Shown: one piece after another, positions 44,281-54,071 of the stretch | Position numbering within the stretch: the stretch's first letter is position 1 | Layout of the letters: each line of letters opens with the position of its first letter | From: Drosophila persimilis | Taxonomy: Eukaryota > Arthropoda > Insecta > Diptera > Drosophilidae | Reading direction: 5' to 3' | Assembly: GCF_003286085.1 (NCBI RefSeq) | Contig: NW_020825327.1 | Span: 372,001 to 436,000, forward strand | DNA length: 64,000 nt | The notes under the pieces: model-generated | What the model was told of the DNA's origin: nothing | Seen by the model: the letters and a program-made list of their open reading frames with translations, nothing else | The model's database searches: none | Program-made: the position numbers and the translations under genes

Positions 44281-45515
44281 TATTTATTTATTTATTTATT
44301 AAATTAACAAATTATCTGTTAATAATGGTATTTAATTACAAAAGGCGGAAAAAGATATGTTAAAAGTTAGGTAAATTTAAATGATTATAAAGAAGATAGG
44401 GTATGTCAGAGGGAGGTATAATTATGGCATAAAACCCTAAAAGGTTCATGATCGGCATAATTAGACCTACATATGGGTAAACGGATAGGCCTAAAAGTAC
44501 GGGTAGGTCTAGATGGAACGGCCAAGTCAATCTGACCCAAGAGAGTTTGGGAGTCAACAATCCCGAGAAGGAGCTTGTGCACGAACATTACGCCATTGCA
44601 TATTCTGCGATGGTGCAACGACGGCAGGTCAATAAGATTTAGCCTAGACCGGTAGGGTGGCAAGATTCTACCCGGGTCCCAGTTAAAGTTCCGAAGGGCA
44701 AAAATTAAAAATTGCTTTTGCACGGATTCAATAACAACCTGCTGCTCTTTATACTGCGGGCTCCACACACAAGAACAATACTCCAATTAATACGTACTAA
44801 CGAGATATACAGTTGTTTCGTAACGTACGGGTCGTCAAACTCCTTGGACCAACGCTTGATTAACGCTACAACACCCTTAGCTTTATTTACAGTTGCAGCT
44901 ATATGGCTATATTTGAACTCCAAATTCGCTCGAGGACATGAATTCCTAGAACATGAAATGTGGAGCGCGACGGTAAAATGCCATAAGTTTGCATTTAGAA
45001 AGGTTCAGAAAAAGAAGATTAGTTGAGCACCACAATAGTAGTTCACTTAGATCCAGTTGAAGGCGTGTGTGCAAATACCAATCAGAGTAAGATAGACACC
45101 TTCTGAGAGGTGGCATACGAACACGAACTTTGACTGCAACAAATTCAATTCCATGGATGTTACTCAATGGGAATAACTCAGATGAGAAAACAGATTTGAC
45201 TGCAATCAGAACCCCACCTGCAAAAGATGGGCGGTCCATTCTATAAATAGTGTAACTATCAATGAAAATTTCATGACCATTGATAGTGAAATTAAGCCAG
45301 GTTTCGGAAAAGCGATGGCATCGAAATCAAACGCACTATTTGTATGAATTTGACGCAACTTGCCCAACAAACTGCGAACATTCTGATAGTGAATAGAAAA
45401 ATGGTACATCAGGTTTTTGGAGCAGCAGGTTCGGTAATTATGTGACTCGAGTTCGAATCTTTGAGAAGGAACTCATGCATAATTGTATGCTCAGGCCATA
45501 TTGACGGTTCTGGAC
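44281..45515 (-). mobile_element. CR1-like LINE, family 2, copy 1
   Basis: The 3' tail is a TTTA repeat (44281-44300). On the - strand ORF2 C-terminal pieces are at 44406-44923 (SVQKQFLIFALRNFNWDP). A deletion jumps to the endonuclease (45120-45405, RPSFAGGVLIAVKS). The ORF1 end (HEFLLKDSNSSHIITEPAAP) is at 45412-45510. It lacks most of RT. Confidence 0.75.
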
Positions 45516-45889
45516 CCGCAGAAAACGATATGTCCATAGATGACAAAACTTCCAGAAAAATGCTGTTAGCTTGAGGTAGCTGGTACGGATACGGAGTGGA
45601 TGCGTTGTAAATTTGAGACGAGTACGTTGTTTGGAAAAAGGTAGCGAATAAATTTGCAATACCATCAGCAGAAGCTTCTGTTTTGTTCTGGTAATGAAGG
45701 GACGGAGGAAAAGCGTTTGACTTACGCTTAGAGTTAACGAACGAATATGATCTTTTAGGATAACTACGAAAGTTACTACTACATTGTGAACACTGACTAT
45801 TAACGGCAAGGAACAGAGAGCGAGCGGAGGAGTATAGAGCTAAGGGCGACGTGGAGCCTGACCTCTGGTACTTTTTATAGAGTCTGGAT

Positions 45890-46834
45890 TTATTGTTTTT
45901 TAAGTATGACAAATACTTGGAGAACCAGGGAGGCTTGGACGATACGGGTAGTGATATCTGGAACAAATTGATTAAGGGCGGAGTAAATAGAGCTATAAAA
46001 CGAGTTAACAGTTGCATCTATGTTCGGTAATGAATAAAGAAACGACCATTCAACACGCGAGAGATGTAGATCTAAATCGATAAAGTTTGTTTTGCGAAAA
46101 CATTTTATGTGACAAGGAGCCATGGAACTGTCAGCACCACCAGATCGTGTACACTGCAGGGATATCGACAAAGTTGGATGGTAAGGATCTTCAGGGAGTG
46201 ATATTGGGCTTGCTTTTGATACCGTAGCAAGAGAAGCATCGTTAACAAACATGAGGTCAAGAAGTCTGTCCCTAATTTTTTTAACGGCATTAATTTGGAC
46301 AAGGGAAATATCCGTTAGCCCATTGATAAAGTCATTATGGAAATTGGGAAACAACAGGTTAGCGTCATCACAAGGCAGCCAAGAAAGAAATGGGAGGTTA
46401 AAGTCCCCCATGACAATAATTCGATCATTGCACCCTAATGCAGAAACAACAGTATTAATTGCTGAGAGGTGGTGTAAGTAAAGCTCAGCATCAGACCTGG
46501 GAGGAATGTAAGAGCAGGTTAAATAGAAAAATGCGGAGCCAACACGAACTTTGACTGCAAAAAATTCAATTCCATGGATGTTATTGAATGGGAATAACTC
46601 AGATGAGAAAACAGATTTAACTGCAATCAGAACCCCACCTGCAAAAGATGGGCGGTCCATTCGATAAATAGTGTAACTATCAATGAAAATTTCATGATCA
46701 TTGACAGAGGAGTTAAGCCAGGTTTCGGTAAACGCGATGGCATCGAAATCAAAGGACGCACTATTAGTATGAATTTGACGCCATGTGCCCAACAAACAGC
46801 GAACGTTCTGATAGTGCATAGAAAAATTGTACAT
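45890..46834 (-). pseudogene. CR1-like family 2 endonuclease, 314-codon frame
   Basis: This is the longest intact CR1-like endonuclease in the window. It reads YNFSMHYQNVRCLLGTWRQI, IAFTETWLNSSVNDHEIF, SFAGGVLIAVKSVFSSELF, FFYLTCSYIPPRSDAELYL, then the catalytic RIIVMGDFNLPFLSW, a DLMFVNDAS segment and LPEDPYHPTLSISL. The H of the last motif is kept. It continues in a second frame (45409-46017) with the linker SKPPWFSKYLSYLKNNKSRL. The enzyme nicks target DNA; whether the fragment has any activity is unknown. Confidence 0.8.
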
Positions 46835-47124
46835 CAGTTTTTTGGAGCAGCAGGTTCGGTAATTCTTGGATTCGAATCTTTGAGAAGGAACTCATGCATA
46901 ATTGAATGCTCATGCCATATCGACGGTTCTAGAGAATTGGATAGTAAAGAATCAGGGAGAAGAATTTTAGAAGATGATATGTTGCGCTTATGTTTAAATG
47001 TAAATTTAGTCACAACTATATCATCAGGCGAAGAGTTAAGTTTAGAGAAAAGATGTTGTTTAACGTCCTCCGTTGTAGCCTCAGGAATAAGACGAGAAAC
47101 AAATATTGCTTTCCAAGGGACCAC
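46834..47124 (-). pseudogene. CR1-like family 2 ORF1 C-terminus
   Basis: A 96-residue frame begins PWKAIFVSRLIPEATTEDVK, typical of the RRM-like domain of CR1-clade ORF1, and ends ITEPAAPKN just before ORF2. The N-terminus is cut by the neighbouring inverted copy. Confidence 0.65.
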
Positions 47125-47717
47125 TGAATCAGTACAGAAAAACTTTTTACTCCTTGCTCTTCGTGAGTGTGTGAGTCTCCCATCTTACTCTAGTAGACTG
47201 CTATTAGTAAACCTCCAATTCTTAGTTAACCGTAGGAAAATGCTTGGTGTGATTTTTGTGCACAACTTGATCAGGGGTGACAGAGACAGCCCTGATCGGT
47301 TGGGCCGCATAAACTTCACGATTCCTATTAGACTCACTAGAAATGTTATACCGTTGTTCCTTCCACTTTGTAGATCGAATTATTCTTTGCAAGAACTGTT
47401 TAGGGATTTATGCTCGAATTATAATTCCCTCTACCATATCATATCCACCACTAATTCTCTTCCTCTTATTAAATTATAAATCCTTACACACCTTTCTAGT
47501 AATTAGTAATTGTAGTGGTATTTTTATCTTTATGTTTATTTTGAATGCATGTCTAGTTCTCTTAGAAACTTTCGTGCTAATCTTCCTCGAATATTAGTCT
47601 AACAGCTATCTTTCCTGCATGCTCGCGTAACAGCCTTCTGCTGGTTTCAGACGGGCCACTTGACGGTGCAGTAATTGCATCGCCTCTTGAAAGATGCAGT
47701 CATTGCATGTCAACGTC
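47125..47717 (+). mobile_element. CR1-like family 1, 3' end, + orientation
   Basis: Reads SVQKNFLLLALRE, then SLPSYSSRLLLVNLQFLVNR and LCRSNYSLQELFRDLCSNYN to a stop at 47477-47479, followed by the 3' untranslated end finishing TGCATGTCAACGTCC at 47717. This gives the intact C-terminus of family 1 ORF2. Confidence 0.82.
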
Positions 47718-48810
47718 CACTAAATAACTATGATCTTTATCTGATAGTGAGGGAGAAACAGCGGTTAAAGCTGAAAAGTGCTGCCCATAAATAGGGATAT
47801 CCGAAGAAGATGGAATATACGAGCTAGTAATGAAAATAGCGAATGCGGGACGAATCAGTTTTACGCACAGGAATTTCAGTTCCTGTGGAACTTGGACTGT
47901 GAAGTGTTCCAACGTGAAGTTAGAGTCCACCGCAATCAGAACCCCTCCTGCACGTCGAGACGAACGGTCTTTTCTAAAAGTTGTGTACCGGCCGGCCAAA
48001 ACCTCGGAACTAAGAATGTCTGGCTTTAACCAGGTTTTGGTAAGCACAATAACGTGGGAAGCAAATGCAACACTATACCGGAAAAGAATGCTGAGTTTAC
48101 TACGTTAGCCCCTAACATTCTGATATGTTACTTAAAGAGAAGTTCGTTTTTTGGACGGGTTAAAGCAGGACGGGAAGATGAGGAGGAGGATGGCACACTG
48201 GGATGATTTTTAAGGGCTATGGTGGTCCTATTCTTCTTCTTAGTCTTGAACCTTCACCACCAAATGCTCTGGCCAAAATTTGGCAGAACAAGTGGTATCA
48301 AAATCAGTTGGGGAGATGCTTAAACTTCTCCACCTTTAAACCCACGGCTTTTATTTAGCTTTGAGTAAAAGCAATTACATCATTAGTTATGTGGTCAGGG
48401 GCCAGCCGTGAAACAAAAACTTGTCGTTTTGGTGGATCCCCACCAGTGGTTAGCCACCTAGGGCCTAGTACCTATGGTGGCAATATCCGGAGGTCCGGAT
48501 CTTCTGATCACTGGTGGGATCGGAATAGACGGGACAGCTAGCGAGCTTGCCACCACGGACACGGACGCTGCAGACGTACTTGGCTGCACGTTCTCCGGAG
48601 CGATGAATTCGGCTACCGAGTCTGCATCGCCAGCAGCTGCCTTTGCCCTTGGAGTGGCAAACGAGATCAACTGGCTGCACCCTTGGAGTGGTCGGAGTCA
48701 GTTTTTCGGTCGCGAACGGCTGAGTGACGGCTGGCACGTGCAGATCCCGCGGAGTGACCCTTTTACGCCTCGGAGACTCATTAAGCAGCTTCAAACCGCT
48801 ATCTGAGCCT
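47718..48810 (-). pseudogene. CR1-like ORF1 and endonuclease start
   Basis: ORF1 has RKRVTPRDLHVPAVTQPF, GSRIHRSGERAAKY in a shifted frame and IPIPPVIRRSGPPDIATIGT. The stop after FIQS-equivalent residues is at 48355-48357, the same position as in copies A and B. The endonuclease reads KTWLKPDILSSEVLAGRY and RAGGVLIAVDSNF (47700-48047). Dead. Confidence 0.75.
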
Positions 48811-49180
48811 CCATGGCTGGGAGCCGATCGTATTGGTTCTTAAAACCAACGGTCAGCTCCTTACGAGTATGACCAATGGTTCAAGCGAATGCAAAAGTGT
48901 ATTGATCATGAGGAGGAATATTTTGAAAAACAATAAAACCATTTTCATTTAAAAATTGTTGTTCTTATTTCGTATTCCCGAAATATAAATAGCAACCCTC
49001 GTAAAGGCTACGGGATACGAGTGGGCTGAACTGAGCGTGAGCGTACTTACAGAAAGCAACACACGTTTATTATCAAGGTTTATGTTGAAAAGCACAGGCT
49101 CAATTGCAAAATAAAAGGAAAAGAAGCGGAGCGCAAAACAAAAACACGTCTGGTCACTACGAAACATCTTTATAACACGC
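47718..49180 (-). mobile_element. CR1-like LINE, family 1, copy D (5' half)
   Basis: Endonuclease start and ORF1 are on the - strand, plus a leader reaching about 49180 that matches 56450-56600 in reverse. It abuts the + copy at 47717 head to head through its truncated 3' end. The endonuclease is cut at DKDHSYL. Confidence 0.8.
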
Positions 49181-50173
49181 CTCAGTTGGAATATATCCAG
49201 ACATTGTCACTGCTGCTGCATTAGTAAGAAACTCATTCATATTTTGGAATTAAGTTGCTGAGTCTAAGGCAGGGTTTTCGAGTACTGCCAACTTGCACTG
49301 AGGCCAAAAGAGCAACCAATTTTCAAAAAGAATTTTCTTAAATTTATTCGCTTAAGCTTAGCAACGAGCGAATAGCTTTATTCGCATCTTGTGTTATCGA
49401 TGCTCTATTCTGGCTCTCTCCTTACCTCTCACTTAGCCTGTCTCTTAAAATTGGTCGAAGGAAAACCCAAGTTTGGGTCATTCTGAGTGGTCTGAGTGAC
49501 CAGTTTACTGAAAAAATTAACCTATTGGAAACAATTTTGTTTTAAAAAGACTTGTGTGGCCGAAGATGGCAAGCGAGCCGATCTCGAGCTAAATTTTAAA
49601 TCTTGGGGACAAAAAAGGTCTGTTCTTCAACTATATCAAGTAGTAACTTCCAAAGTAGGCACAGCTGCTGACGGTTAACCGACGGCATAGAAAAGAAAAG
49701 ATAACAAGAGCGAGTATAGATAAAAAATAGATGATGCAATGAGAGCATGGTTCTGAGCGAGCAAAGGCGAAGGTACAATGACCAAAAGGTACAGAAAATG
49801 AATAGAATACGAAATAGAAAGACGAGTAAAGAATTTACACTCGGGCTTTGTCCGAACAATATTAATATAACAACAAATTAGTATGGACTTCTGTTTGAAA
49901 TTAATTAAGCGACAAACAAAATATTAAATTTAGACGAATAGGATAACATTTGCGAAAACCACCGACTAGAGAAGTCACAAGTGCATGAAGTTGTTGCTGG
50001 AGGTAGTTGTGACAGTTTAATTTGTAATTATATTATATTATTGAATTATATATTATCTGTATATACAATTTTATAAATAAGAATCACTACAAATAATATT
50101 ATTTATATAATAAAGCAGAAATATATATCCACTTTTTTAATGCGGCTCAAAAATTAAAATTTTATTGATGCAG
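49181..50173. other. Unassigned end of CycD intron 1
   Basis: AT-rich non-coding sequence without recognised TE domains; it may be original intron. The 3' splice site is preceded by a run rich in A and T, not by a strong polypyrimidine tract. Confidence 0.5.
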
Positions 50174-50395
50174 GTATGTGCCGAAGAAAACTGCCAGGAA
50201 GAGGTCGTATTACTGGCATTGAATTACATGGATCGCTTTCTTTCAACTAAATCAGTACGCAAGACCCATCTTCAAATTTTAGCTGCTGCCTGTCTTTTAC
50301 TTGCTTCAAAACTTCGGGAACCCAGCTGTCGTGCACTCTCCGTGGAATTACTAGTCGTTTATACGGACAACAGCATATACAAGGATGATTTAATT
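50174..50395 (+). CDS. CycD: Cyclin D, second coding exon (74 codons)
   Basis: Begins V-C-A-E-E at a GATGCAG|GTATGT acceptor and ends DDLI at the donor ATT|GTAAGC (50395/50396), in phase 0 at both ends. It encodes the heart of the first cyclin box: CQEEVVLLALNYMDRFLST, then LQILAAACLLLASKLRE and VVYTDNSIYKDDL, all typical of D cyclins. This fold contacts Cdk4. The exon has no frame damage. The remaining exons, beginning with the sequence after DDLI, are not found up to 64000. Confidence 0.93.
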
Positions 50396-51048
50396 GTAAG
50401 CTTTTCTCTTATCAAATATTTAAAATATTAATGTGTTCACGTGCAATGGCTTTAGCATTAAGTGGTCCTAGAAATGGTATGAGGCTCGATACGTATAATG
50501 AAAACGATATAATCGTGTTAATTCAGGATAGGGTAATAGGCTCTGCACACTGAGCCCATCCCGGGGTAATGGTGGGATTTTTTGACAGATGTGAAACTCC
50601 GATTCACACTGGCACCATCCACCATCCGTCAAAAACAGCTGATGCCAATAACAAGAGCATTAAATTTGCGCGGAAGATTTATTAATATTTGGTTCCATCC
50701 AGTCAGCAGAGCAGATACGTTCTGCAATCGCAAAATATTGTTTAGACCATAATGCATATTATAAACTTATTTATTTTTATTTCTCCAGATCGAGTCTTTT
50801 TTGGTTCGCTTTGGCGGGGCCCCTTGTCGCCAGAAAAGGTGCTGGACCTACATAATCCGTCCAGATCCAACTCGATAATGTTAGAAAAAAAACTCATTAT
50901 TAAAGATTAATTTATGCATAACTTAAAGCATTTACAGAGCATAGAAATATTTGTTCTATGTTGTCAGTCGTCTGCCATTTATTCGCCACACACTTGCAAC
51001 TTCAGCCTGGCAGACTCGGTCATGCCGCATTAAATCTCATCGCCAGCC
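50396..51048. other. CycD intron 2, unassigned start
   Basis: Intronic sequence. It contains a 13-bp imperfect inverted repeat (50579-50591 with 50623-50635, TTTTTGACAGATG arms) around a small inner hairpin; otherwise nothing recognised. Confidence 0.45.
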
Positions 51049-51079
51049 CATGATGCAATTATACAAGGTGGTCTCGTCG
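51049..51079. repeat. P-element terminal inverted repeat (31 bp)
   Basis: Starts CATGATG and ends GGTGGTCTCGTCG. Its partner at the other end is missing. Confidence 0.85.
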
Positions 51080-51174
51080 GCAAAAGTCAGTCCCTTAACG
51101 TATGCTAGCAATAAGTGCGAATGAAAGGCACATAGTATAGTGAGTTTGAGTGAGACGGCATATGTCGATGTTGA

Positions 51175-51681
51175 TTAACCCTTAACAGGCCCGTGGGGTT
51201 TAAAATTTCCTACTATAATACAAAGACTTGAAGTTTTTTTTATAGTTTTATTTTTATTTTGCATGCATATTTTTCTGTTAAGGCTCTTAACTCTAAAATA
51301 AATTCTAATTTTAAAATCTAATGATTTAACCACTATGTCAATATTTACATTTTGTGCAGCCATTAATAATTTTGCCTTGACATTTGTGGTTAAATTAAAA
51401 TGTTATAAATATTAATTCTAATTCTTTGATCTTATGTTTAAATTCTTCTGACGGTTTTATTAGTCCGCCATGCGAAACCTCATCCACGTAGGTGAATGTG
51501 GAACTTTGTTAGGTGCAGACTTCCACTGGGAAGCTTTGAAGTGACTATCGCAAATTTTAGAATTAGCGCCAAGGCTGCACCCGAGGTTTTGCTCCCACAA
51601 CTTCCGCTTCAATGCACATTTCGGAACATGAATAAATTTTACTCCCGGAACATGAATTCGGCAAAAAGTGCAATACGTCAT
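51175..51681 (-). pseudogene. P transposase remnant: THAP finger joined to C-terminus
   Basis: The 73-residue frame 51460-51681 is a THAP DNA-binding finger: CTFCRIHVPGVKFIHVPKC, RKLWEQNLGC, then ICDSHF, giving the C2CH signature. The P family uses this finger to bind element ends. Right after it, in a shifted frame, come VSHGGLIKPSEEFK and then 51175-51363 (AAQNVNIDIVVKSLDFKIRI), the extreme C-terminus of P transposase. The catalytic middle is deleted and the join is out of frame, so only a THAP-only peptide could be made. Confidence 0.88.
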
Positions 51682-51716
51682 CTATCTTTATAAGCCAAAA
51701 ATTCGTATTTAAGAAC

Positions 51717-51840
51717 AGAAACATATTAATATTTTTTCCTTACGACGGATCCTCCTATCAGAGACGATTTGTCCAGCCTTGCTGAACATGCGTTCGGATT
51801 CTACGCATAAATATTTGAACATAAGGATTTTGACTAAATC
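51717..51840 (-). pseudogene. hAT transposase C-terminal dimerisation segment
   Basis: Reads FKYLCVESERMFSKAGQIVS then DRRIRRKEK, the usual hAT C-terminal dimerisation signature. It ends at the P-element remnant. Confidence 0.8.
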
Positions 51841-52154
51841 CAATTAATTTTCGTTGACCTGAAAAATATGAAAATAATAAGTATTTTTGTAAAATATTAT
51901 TTAAATATATTTATATTTACGTTTATCCAAAGCAGTGGATCAGTCTCCTCCGTGGCAATTGATCTCTCCAAATAGGGACGATTTGTTATAATGGCATTAC
52001 TTCGAGCGGTATTTTTGTTTTCCATTGCATTTTCTTGTAAAAAATCAAATATCCAACAGATCCCAACAGAACTTACCATCGAATGCGGCAAAATTAGCAT
52101 TACAGATAGCTTCAGACGGCACTTTTTTCACTGTGTAAAGCATTCACTAAAAAA

Positions 52155-52220
52155 ATATCGAACGCTATCGATAGTGACGAGCCACTATCGATGGTCTCTC
52201 GATAGTGCTATCGATAGTTC
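52155..52220. repeat. Cluster of ATCGAT palindromes in hAT end
   Basis: Within 66 bases there are two full TATCGATA cores (GCTATCGATAGTG near 52166 and GCTATCGATAGTT near 52209) and two partial ones (ACTATCGATGG, TCTCGATAGTG). In hAT elements such sub-terminal repeats usually serve transposase binding. Confidence 0.8.
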
Positions 52221-52249
52221 TCCACCTCTAGTGTACATGTATGTAGCAG

Positions 52250-52318
52250 CAAGAAGTAAGCGTCTCAGACCCCATAAAGTATATATGTACATATATATAT
52301 AGCCGAGTGGATGTCCGC
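52250..52318 (+). mobile_element. Helitron-like (DINE/ISY) fragment
   Basis: GACCCCATAAAGTATATATG and ATAGCCGAGTGGATGTCCG match the 5' part of the element at 41700-41770, with a deletion of its middle. Confidence 0.6.
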
Positions 52319-52575
52319 CTGTTGTTGCGGTTTGAAAGTCCTCGAGAATCGAGCTGTTTTTTCCTTGGCGTCCTCTTGGAGGCATCTTTCAATGACCACA
52401 GCGTCGGGACGCCCAGGTATCTTAGCCGGGCAATTGCTGATAGGATGTTCCAGGGTTTCAATGGCCCAAGGTTCATCACATTTCCTAGAGCGGTCTCTGT
52501 TGATGATGCCTCGGCTGCATGCACCGCAGCTAGACAGTGACCGTGGTTGTACTTACCACGGTAGTAAGTAAGTAG
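52319..52575 (-). pseudogene. LOA-clade ORF2 C-terminal region
   Basis: In one - frame: INRDRSRKCDEPWAIETLEH then NCPAKIPGRPD, a Cys/His pattern like the C-terminal knuckle of LOA-clade ORF2. Frameshifted relative to the rest. Confidence 0.6.
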
Positions 52576-52775
52576 TGATTGAGTTTTTATTGCGTTCTTT
52601 GGATATGGGTTTCAAGATTTTGCAGGTAGTGGTACTTCTCCATTTGCTTCTCTAAACGCTAATTTTAATAGGTTGACCACATCGTATGCTCGATCTTCGT
52701 CCTGCTGCATCGGTTCAGTAGTGTGTATGACAGCCTTATCTTATTGATAACATTCATCTTGATGACGTCTGTATA

Positions 52776-52777
52776 TA
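52776..52777. repeat. TA target duplication, left of Tc1 fold-back
   Basis: TA at 52776-52777, matched by TA at 54376-54377; Tc1/mariner elements duplicate TA. Confidence 0.8.
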
Positions 52778-53081
52778 CACTCCCCGACACTTGAATACGA
52801 CATACTAAAATGTACACTTTAGGCACCAATATTTCCGGCACAAGCCATAGAAAACGGTGAATTTAAATTTTCCTCAAATCTCTATTCAATTTAGCATAAA
52901 TTAAAAAAAAAATAATAGCAATATTCATCAAAGTAGATTGAGAAAAAAAATTTAATTGACATAACTCAAATTTCCGCTCCCAAAAAATGCGACACTTGAA
53001 TACGACATTCGCATTGAAAAATTTTTTATTTTGGATGTGGTCGCGACCGGACATTGAATAAATTCTCAAAAATCAATTAGG

Positions 53082-53342
53082 GTGTCCTTATTACGAGAAA
53101 AAAATGTGGGTTATGGTAAGTCCTTTTCAAAGGACGAAAGCTCCACAATAAAAGCCTCGAAGGAAGTAGGTCCATCAATAATGAAAATAAGTGATGAAAT
53201 TGGTAAAACTAGGTGTGTTCTGAGTGATTTCATAAAGAACGGGTCAAATTATGGCAAAAACATAAAAAACCGAACCAAAATTGCTACTTCCGAGACCGCC
53301 ATAAGATCTCATCTGCGAGCCGCATCTAAAAAACACGACTAA
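53082..53342 (+). pseudogene. Tc1-like transposase DNA-binding domain, left arm
   Basis: An 86-codon frame reads GKSFSKDESSTIKASKEVGP then MKISDEIGKTRCVLSDFIKN, the paired-type helix-turn-helix of Tc1 transposases, which binds the terminal repeats. It ends ASKKHD; the second DNA-binding half and the catalytic DDE domain are absent. Compared with the right arm it holds about 30 extra bases near 53300-53330. A start at 53082 is not a true ATG context check; the first in-frame ATG should be verified. Confidence 0.85.
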
Positions 53343-53801
53343 AACTCGATTTAAAAATCGAAAACTGTACTTTTAGCTAGTGCTAAAATAATAAAACATG
53401 TTTTTTCGAAGACTCCACACCATAAGGGACTGTAATTAATAAAAAACCTCAGCCAACGGACGAAAACTTAGAATACTCCCGTACTTTTGCATATTCATAT
53501 GGCGTGGAGTAGAGACTGTCGCTATATAGCATTTTCAAAGGGACAAAAATTTTAATTTGAAGGGTCATAAGGGTTTCTTTTTTATATTTATAAGGACTCA
53601 AGGAAGTAAAGGAAGTGAGGAGTAAAGAAGAATTACAATTGGATAGTTTGCTGTGGTGAGCAAGATCCTAAAACGGCGTGGACCAGTTGATTTTTCATTA
53701 AGTCGAGTTTATCAAATATGCAACAAAGTTGAGGGGTTTTTTATTAAGTCCCTTATGGTGTGGAGTCTTCGAAAAAACATGTTTTATTATTTTAGCACTA
53801 G

Positions 53802-54071
53802 CTAAAAGTACAGTTTTCGATTTTTAAATCGAGTTTTAGTCGTGTTTTTTATGGAGGTCTCGGAAGTAGCAATTTTGGTTCGGTTTTTTATGTTTTTGCC
53901 ATAATTTGACCCGTTCTTTATGAAATCACTCAGAACACACCTAGTTTTACCAATTTCATCACTTATTTTCATTATTGATGGACCTACTTCCTTCGAGGCT
54001 TTTATTGTGGAGCTTTCGTCCTTTGAAAAGGACTTACCATAACCCACATTTTTTTCTCGTAATAAGGACAC
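53802..54071 (-). pseudogene. Tc1-like transposase DNA-binding domain, right arm
   Basis: An 89-codon frame, the mirror copy of the left arm, identical through KNRTKIATSET and then differing (SIKNTTKTRFKNRK) because it lacks the extra bases in the left arm. It points toward the loop. No catalytic domain. Could give only a DNA-binding peptide. Confidence 0.85.

Larger units (their letters stand above)
45516..47124 (-). mobile_element. CR1-like LINE, family 2, copy 2 (5' half)
   Basis: ORF1 C-terminus, complete endonuclease and linker are on the - strand; RT and the 3' end are missing. It ends in fusion with the ORF1 end of copy 1 at about 45515. Confidence 0.78.
14009..50173 (+). other. CycD intron 1, about 36.2 kb of nested transposons
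   Basis: Runs from GTGAGT at 14009 to a 3' splice site ending TTGATGCAG at 50173. The exons join in phase 0 as WMME then VCAEENCQ, which continues the cyclin box. Almost every segment of the intron can be assigned to a LINE, Helitron, hAT, gypsy or errantivirus remnant. The inference that both exons belong to one transcript rests on orientation, phase and homology. Confidence 0.85.
51049..51716 (-). mobile_element. Internally deleted P element
   Basis: The left end, CATGATGCAATTATACAAGG then TGGTCTCGTCG (51049-51079), is exactly 31 bases long, the length of the P-element terminal repeat. By my comparison with the known repeat 26 of the 31 positions agree. On the - strand a THAP finger is followed, after a big deletion, by the C-terminal end of P transposase. 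The other terminus is lost where a hAT remnant begins near 51717. Confidence 0.85.
51717..52229 (-). mobile_element. hAT remnant, internally deleted
   Basis: The 5' end on the - strand begins TAGAGGTGGAGAACTATCGA, like the termini of the hAT at 28943. The end region has several CTATCGATAG-type palindromes. Only a short N-terminal frame (51897-52100) and the dimerisation segment (near 51720-51830) remain; the 3' terminus is not seen. Confidence 0.72.

Noticed and set aside
50168..50173. ATG directly before CycD exon 2 as a separate start
   Set aside because: ATGCAG forms the 3' splice site; homology to cyclin D continues from exon 1 at V-C-A-E-E.
53433..53749. Catalytic domain of Tc1 transposase in the fold-back loop
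   Set aside because: I looked for DDE-type motifs in all frames of the loop and found none that was convincing.
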